Below, one piece after another: positions 6,197 to 9,677 of a stretch of DNA of 9,677 bases. Under the pieces are notes generated by a model. It worked only from the letters and a program-made list of their open reading frames with translations, was not told the DNA's origin and ran no database searches. Source of the stretch: Chitinophagaceae bacterium UBA3430 (GTDB lineage Bacteria; Bacteroidota; Bacteroidia; Chitinophagales; Chitinophagaceae); the NCBI GenBank assembly GCA_002378975.1, contig DFST01000144.1, positions 1 through 9,677 of the forward strand. The letters are read 5' to 3'. Position 1 is the stretch's first letter. Each line of letters begins with the position of its first letter. The translations under genes were made by a program, and so were the position numbers.

Positions 6197-7087
6197 ATGA
6201 ATGTTCGCCACTTATTTTTTTCAGCCCTGGCGCTCGTCTCATTAAGCGCCTGTGTGAGCAGCAAGAAATTCAAATCTGCTCAGGCCGATTATCAGCAGCT
6301 CGAATCGAAGTACAAAACCATCGAGAGCGATCTGAGCGAATGTGCCACGGAAAAAGCCACACTGGCCCGTCAAAAAGAGGCCTGTGAGCGCGAGAAAGCT
6401 ATGTTGGCTACGAAGATCAATGAACTATCTGATCAGGTTGAATTCCTGAAACAGAATAACAACCAATCGCTCAAACAACTGGAGGCGATGTCGGTCATCT
6501 CCAGTCAGCAAGCGGAGAGTATTCGTAAGTCCATGGATAACATGGGCGCGAAAGATGCGTATATCCAAACCCTGCAGCAGCAAATGGCCAAGAAGGATTC
6601 CATGAACATGGCGCTGGTCATGAATCTTAAAGGGGCCATCGGAAACCTCGACGATCAGGACATCAACATCAAGGTTGACAAAGGCGTCGTATACATTGAC
6701 ATTTCAGACAAACTGCTGTTCCAAAGCGGTAGCTACGACATCACCGAGAAAGCCAAAGTGGTTCTTGGTAAAGTGGCAACTGTATTGAAGAACCAGCCTG
6801 ATCTGGAATTTATGGTGGAAGGACACACCGACAATGTGGGCTTTACGAGCAGCAGTGCGATCAGTGACAACTGGGACCTGAGCGTGAAACGTGCAACCAC
6901 CGTGGTTCGTCTTTTACAAAAACAATACGGATTGGATCCCACCAAGATGGTGGCTGCGGGTCGTGGACAATATAGTCCCGTTGCCGACAACGCGACCAAA
7001 GAAGGAAAGGCGGCCAATCGTCGTACCCGCATCGTGGTATTGCCACAACTGGATCAGTTCTTCAAGTTGTTGGAAACACCGAAGTAA
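6197..7087 (+). CDS. OmpA-family peptidoglycan-binding lipoprotein with coiled-coil arm
   Basis: A 296-residue lipoprotein. The signal peptide ends in the lipobox LSAC with acylated C19. A Glu/Lys/Gln-rich coiled coil spans about 26-135, including SDLSECATEKATLARQKEAC. An OmpA C-terminal domain spans about 165-283: LLFQSGSYDIT (173-183), FMVEGHTDNVG (205-215), DNWDLSVKRATTVVRLL (224-240), MVAAGRGQYSPVADN (251-265) and ANRRTRIVV (273-281). This domain binds diaminopimelate in peptidoglycan, so the protein probably tethers the outer membrane to the cell wall, with the coiled coil as spacer. The frame stays open back to 5660, but that stretch is antisense to cmoA. The ATG at 6197 gives a correct lipoprotein signal and follows a good promoter. 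Divergent from cmoA. Confidence 0.93.
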   Translation: MNVRHLFFSALALVSLSACVSSKKFKSAQADYQQLESKYKTIESDLSECATEKATLARQKEACEREKAMLATKINELSDQVEFLKQNNNQSLKQLEAMSVISSQQAESIRKSMDNMGAKDAYIQTLQQQMAKKDSMNMALVMNLKGAIGNLDDQDINIKVDKGVVYIDISDKLLFQSGSYDITEKAKVVLGKVATVLKNQPDLEFMVEGHTDNVGFTSSSAISDNWDLSVKRATTVVRLLQKQYGLDPTKMVAAGRGQYSPVADNATKEGKAANRRTRIVVLPQLDQFFKLLETPK

Positions 7088-7155
7088 GGTTTAGGGTTAA
7101 GGCTTTAGTGTTTAGGTTGATTTGTTTTATGTGAAAAGTTGAGTAGAATCTCAAC
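7088..7155. repeat. Intergenic repeat: TTTAGGG-like tract plus GTTGAG/CTCAAC hairpin (copy B)
   Basis: Directly after the OmpA-like stop lie GGTTTAGGGTTAAGG, CTTTAG and GTTTAGG within 32 bases. A hairpin follows: GTTGAG (7138-7143), loop TAGAAT, CTCAAC (7150-7155). There is no T run after it. Arms and tract are the same as at 4582-4618, where the tract lies inside the inverted repeat instead of beside it. A further TTTAAACCCC at 7251-7259 is a reverse-complement relative of the tract. Confidence 0.5.
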
Positions 7156-7213
7156 ACCATCTCCTCATCACTCTTCAAACGGCTCAAGGAAGGCTGAAAA
7201 AATATTACTTTTA

Positions 7214-7240
7214 GGGCTAAGCCAGGCTCAGCCCTTTTTT
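7214..7240 (+). terminator. Intrinsic terminator between the OmpA-like and YHYH genes
   Basis: GGGCT (7214-7218) pairs with AGCCC (7230-7234). An inner AGC/GCT stem lies across one A-C mismatch with a CAG loop, and six T residues follow at 7235-7240. It sits 127 bases after the OmpA-like stop and separates that gene from the lipoprotein operon. Confidence 0.75.
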
Positions 7241-7298
7241 ATTTCCATCTTTAAACCCCTACGCTGCTTTCGAGTCTGAGTTCGTTCAAAACCAACCC

Positions 7299-8345
7299 AT
7301 GCGATTTTCCCTGCTACTTGTTGCCATCCCAATTATTTTGATCGCTTGTAAAAAGGATCAGGCCAATACGTCGGCACTAGTGACGGGGCTTTCCTGTTCC
7401 GGCGGCTCCTTTTCAGCTCAAGCTACAGCCGGGATGGCTTATTCGGCTACCGCTACGCTTCCCTATTCCGGAGGCAACGGACAAAGTTTTCCAGTAGGCA
7501 CAGCGCTGGCTTCTACGGGTGTTAGCGGACTGACCGCAACCTTGCAAGCCGGAACGCTCACCAGTGGTACCGGAAATAGTATGTATTCCGTAACCGGAAC
7601 CCCCCAATCCGCTGGAACGGCCAGTTTTGCTATTTCCTTCGGGGGACAATCCTGTACGCTGAGTCTGGTGGTCAATCCGGCGGGCGGAATGCAGGTCCCA
7701 TCGGTTTATTCCAAGATCTATGGGGCCACGAGTATCACATTTGATGGCACGTTTGTGACGATCAAAACCAACGATCAGCCCGACCATAAAAGTGCTTATT
7801 ACCCAACCACGCATGCTTTGTATGAAGCTTTCAGTGGAGCCACTTTTTCCGGAGTCAACTTCGTGATAAATCCCAATCGGATCGCCACCCAAAGCATGAC
7901 GTTCAAGATACCCGCGAACCCGACGATGGCTTCCACTCATGCAGCCACTCCGTTGGGACCGATCGGTATCGCCATCAATGGGGTTCCCTTTTTTAATCAA
8001 TATGCGGGCCCGAATCAACCACTCACCAACGAGATCACTAGTTTCGACCAATATTGGGGGCACCCACAGCAAACGGGTATGTATCATTATCACGTGGAGC
8101 CCAAATATTTGACTACGATAAAAGCGAGCAAATCTGCCTTAATGGGATTTCTACTCGATGGCTTTCCGGTTTATGGTCCCTGGGAAGAAAACAATTCCGT
8201 CGCCACCGGCCTGGATGTATATCATGGGCATACCCATGTTACCCTCGATTATCCAGGGGGAATCTATCACTATCACTTCAGTGATGCAAGCCCATATCTG
8301 AATGGAAATGGATATTGGGGAACTCCCGGAACTGTTGGACAATAA
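7299..8345 (+). CDS. YHYH-domain lipoprotein with N-terminal Ig-like repeat
   Basis: A 348-residue lipoprotein. Its signal peptide ends in LIAC (C17, followed by KKD). Residues about 30-127 form a Gly/Thr/Ser-rich beta module beginning LSCSGGSF and ending QSCTLSLVVNP; it resembles the repeat found in long Bacteroidota adhesins, here as one copy with Cys at both ends (C33, C119). The YHYH domain (PF14240 by recall) fills about 135-340: GMYHYHVEP (260-268), GFLLDGFPVYGP (283-294), YHGHTHVT (308-315) and GIYHYHFSDASPY (321-333). The His clusters (H263, H265, H309, H311, H313, H324, H326) suggest metal binding, but the biochemical role of YHYH proteins is not established to my knowledge. First gene of an operon with a MORN-repeat lipoprotein 6 bases downstream and a SCO protein third. 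No clear promoter element is visible in 7241-7298. Confidence 0.92.
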   Translation: MRFSLLLVAIPIILIACKKDQANTSALVTGLSCSGGSFSAQATAGMAYSATATLPYSGGNGQSFPVGTALASTGVSGLTATLQAGTLTSGTGNSMYSVTGTPQSAGTASFAISFGGQSCTLSLVVNPAGGMQVPSVYSKIYGATSITFDGTFVTIKTNDQPDHKSAYYPTTHALYEAFSGATFSGVNFVINPNRIATQSMTFKIPANPTMASTHAATPLGPIGIAINGVPFFNQYAGPNQPLTNEITSFDQYWGHPQQTGMYHYHVEPKYLTTIKASKSALMGFLLDGFPVYGPWEENNSVATGLDVYHGHTHVTLDYPGGIYHYHFSDASPYLNGNGYWGTPGTVGQ

Positions 8346-8351
8346 TTTTTG

Positions 8352-8948
8352 ATGCGTCGATTCAACTTGTATTGGGCTGTAGGGCTTGTTTTTTTTGCAA
8401 GCTGTCGCCCATCAACGAGTTCTGATCTTCAAGGACCCAAACTGGCCAAAACCATTCCGACTTATTACTTGACATCCAACGACGATCGACTTAAGCTTGT
8501 TCGCGACACCATGTTTCTGGACGGGTCTTATTACACTGGATTTTATCTAGGCTTTCATCCTTCGGGCGATACGGCGTTTATTCGGGGTTTTTTTAACGGA
8601 GTGCCGGAAGGAAGACAAGTTGTTTGGAATGAGCAAGGGGTTCCGGTTTCCAGCGCATTTTATATTAATGGGAAAAAGGAGGGCTTACAGCAGACCTGGT
8701 GGCCGAATAAAACCCCCCAACTGCGTTATTCGACTTCTGACAATGACTATGAGGGTGAATTTTTAGAATGGAATTCCGCGGGGGTATTGATCAAGCAGTT
8801 CAATTATCTTAAGGGACAAGAAAGTGGTCATCAGCGTCTTTGGTGGGACAATGGTACGGTGCGCGCCAACTATGTAATTCGAAATGGCCGTAAATATGGC
8901 CTCATCGGTTTAAAAATATGTGCCAATCCTAATGACTCGATCCGGTAA
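8352..8948 (+). CDS. MORN-variant repeat lipoprotein (YwqK-like)
   Basis: A 198-residue lipoprotein with lipobox FASC (C18). From about residue 58, five repeats of roughly 24 residues follow the pattern G-x-x-E/Y-G-x-x-x-x-W...G, for example GVPEGRQVVWNEQG (83-96), GKKEGLQQTWWPN (107-119), DYEGEFLEWNSAG (132-144) and GQESGHQRLWWDNG (155-168). They end in GRKYGLIGLKICANP (179-193). This is the MORN_2 variant, often labelled YwqK-family antitoxin in databases; nothing here suggests a toxin partner. The repeats form a beta-hairpin sheet usually thought to mediate binding. A lone Cys (C190) lies near the C-terminus. I use the ATG at 8352; the frame also has a TTG one codon earlier. It lies 6 bases after the YHYH gene and its end overlaps the SCO gene by 17 bases. 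Confidence 0.85.
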   Translation: MRRFNLYWAVGLVFFASCRPSTSSDLQGPKLAKTIPTYYLTSNDDRLKLVRDTMFLDGSYYTGFYLGFHPSGDTAFIRGFFNGVPEGRQVVWNEQGVPVSSAFYINGKKEGLQQTWWPNKTPQLRYSTSDNDYEGEFLEWNSAGVLIKQFNYLKGQESGHQRLWWDNGTVRANYVIRNGRKYGLIGLKICANPNDSIR

Positions 8949-9579
8949 TATTTTATTATGGATGATCTTGTTGATCGGTGGGTGTCGTTCTAACCAAATG
9001 GTGGACACGCTTCCTTTTTTCAATCGTCCCGATTTCACACCGGAGTGGATAGACCCAAACTCTTCGGCCTATGATTCCATTCATCGCATTCCTCCATTCC
9101 GATTTTTGGATCAAGACTCGAACTGGGTCACCGAACAGACAGTTGACGGGAAAATCTATGTCGCTGATTTCTTTTTTACCACCTGCAAGAGTATTTGCCC
9201 GCGCCTGACTAAAAACTTGGGCGAATTACAACGACGATTCAACACGAACCCCAATATATTATTTGTTTCACATAGCGTATTGCCGGATGAAGACAGTGTG
9301 GCCGTATTAAAGCGATACGCCCAACGAAACAACATTCCTTCGAACCAATGGCACTTGCTTACCGGTAATCGCGACTCGATTTATCGATTGGCTCGTCGGG
9401 AATACTTTGCCGGCGATTCGGTTGGGTATTTTCAGGCCGGCAATGAGTTTTTACATACGGAAAACTTCATTTTGCTAGACCGACATCGTCGCATTCGAGG
9501 AGTATATAACGGAACGCTCCCTGTGGAGGTCGATCGTCTGGAAGAAGATATTCGAACGCTCCTTCGGGAAAGAAATTAA
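8932..9579 (+). CDS. SCO1/SenC/PrrC-family lipoprotein
   Basis: A 215-residue thioredoxin-fold protein anchored as a lipoprotein (signal peptide ending IGGC, C18). The SCO copper site is complete: CKSICP gives C85 and C89 (CxxxC), and the distal His is H175 in FLHTENFILLD. YVADFFFTT (76-84) and NILFVSHSVLPDEDS (108-122) match the strand order of the family, whose members bind Cu(I)/Cu(II) and help assemble the CuA centre of cytochrome oxidase or act as thiol reductases. Mature length is normal for the family. I chose the ATG at 8932 over an in-frame GTG at 8920; it gives an N-terminal Arg before the hydrophobic core. It overlaps the upstream gene by 17 bases. No cytochrome oxidase gene is in the window, so the target of its copper is unknown. 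Confidence 0.93.
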   Translation: MTRSGNILLWMILLIGGCRSNQMVDTLPFFNRPDFTPEWIDPNSSAYDSIHRIPPFRFLDQDSNWVTEQTVDGKIYVADFFFTTCKSICPRLTKNLGELQRRFNTNPNILFVSHSVLPDEDSVAVLKRYAQRNNIPSNQWHLLTGNRDSIYRLARREYFAGDSVGYFQAGNEFLHTENFILLDRHRRIRGVYNGTLPVEVDRLEEDIRTLLRERN

Positions 9580-9599
9580 ACTCCCTTATCGGTGAAGGA

Positions 9600-9677
9600 T
9601 CAACTATTTTTCTCCTCGAAGGCCCCTGAATCGCGGTTTTTGCGCACATTGCCGGCTTCAAAATAACGACCGTTCAT
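9600..9677 (-). CDS. Possible 3' end of a convergent gene, cut by window edge
   Basis: Reading inward from the right edge on the minus strand, only one frame is open. It gives 25 codons (MNGRYFEAGN..., ending FEEKNS) to a TGA at 9602-9600. The other two frames stop within six codons. The first codon happens to be ATG but is probably internal. The residues are ordinary and polar, and I do not recognise the protein. The gap to the SCO stop is 20 bases with no convincing terminator. Confidence 0.4.
   Translation of the reverse strand: MNGRYFEAGNVRKNRDSGAFEEKNS

Noticed and set aside
6065..6211. Longer CmoA start at 6211
   Set aside because: The 49 extra residues cover the divergent promoter region and overlap the OmpA-like gene. 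E. coli CmoA aligns from about the ATG at 6064.
7088..7117. TTTAGGG tract as a telomere or chromosome end
   Set aside because: Only a few imperfect units are present, with normal genes on both sides. A dispersed intergenic repeat explains it better.
7413..8093. 226-codon minus-strand open frame
   Set aside because: It lies wholly antisense to the YHYH lipoprotein, whose motifs are unmistakable. Its translation is low-complexity without family features.
8352..8948. Toxin-antitoxin system based on the YwqK-like repeats
   Set aside because: The protein is an exported lipoprotein, its neighbours are YHYH and SCO proteins, and no toxin-like gene is adjacent.
9467..9661. 64-codon minus-strand open frame at the right edge
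   Set aside because: It starts only with an alternative codon just after a stop and is mostly antisense to the SCO gene. Another frame is the one open from the window edge.

Overview
The window reads as a chromosomal segment of a Bacteroidota bacterium, probably near Chitinophagales, although the exact lineage cannot be fixed from the sequence alone. Evidence: several upstream regions carry the phylum's TAnnTTTG -7 promoter element, start codons lack Shine-Dalgarno sequences and often follow A-rich leaders, and lipoproteins are abundant. Protein families (YHYH lipoprotein with a Bacteroidota-type Ig-like repeat, DUF3050, stand-alone NadR-type kinase beside PnuC) fit too. I see no phage, insertion sequence, CRISPR array, tRNA or rRNA. 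No gene-free stretch exceeds about 215 bases.

Left block (1-2274, minus strand): a tight three-gene operon, pnuC > ribosylnicotinamide kinase (nadR-like) > GT39 membrane glycosyltransferase. The last runs off the left edge. The first two genes import nicotinamide riboside and trap it as NMN. pnuC has a -7 element so close to its start that the mRNA may be nearly leaderless.

Middle block (2354-6064): a plus-strand outer-membrane beta-barrel gene ends at a strong terminator that faces a minus-strand DUF3050 (heme-oxygenase-like fold) gene. Upstream of DUF3050 on the same strand is a NifU/Nfu-type iron-sulfur scaffold gene with a good promoter. Next comes a minus-strand pair, cmoA (carboxy-SAM synthase) followed 4 bases later by a membrane methyltransferase of the isoprenylcysteine/phospholipid methyltransferase class. 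The annotated starts of nadR, pnuC and cmoA are shortened here relative to the longest open frames.

Right block (6197-9579, plus strand): an OmpA-family lipoprotein with a coiled-coil arm, diverging from cmoA, then a terminator. After it lies a compact three-gene operon in which all products have lipoprotein signal peptides: YHYH-domain protein, MORN-variant repeat protein, and SCO1/SenC copper/thiol protein. This cassette is the best candidate for an under-described system, plausibly cell-envelope copper or redox handling. The last 78 bases carry what looks like the 3' end of a convergent minus-strand gene.

Two intergenic regions share TTTAGGG-like tracts and the same GTTGAG/CTCAAC inverted repeat, suggesting a dispersed intergenic repeat family.
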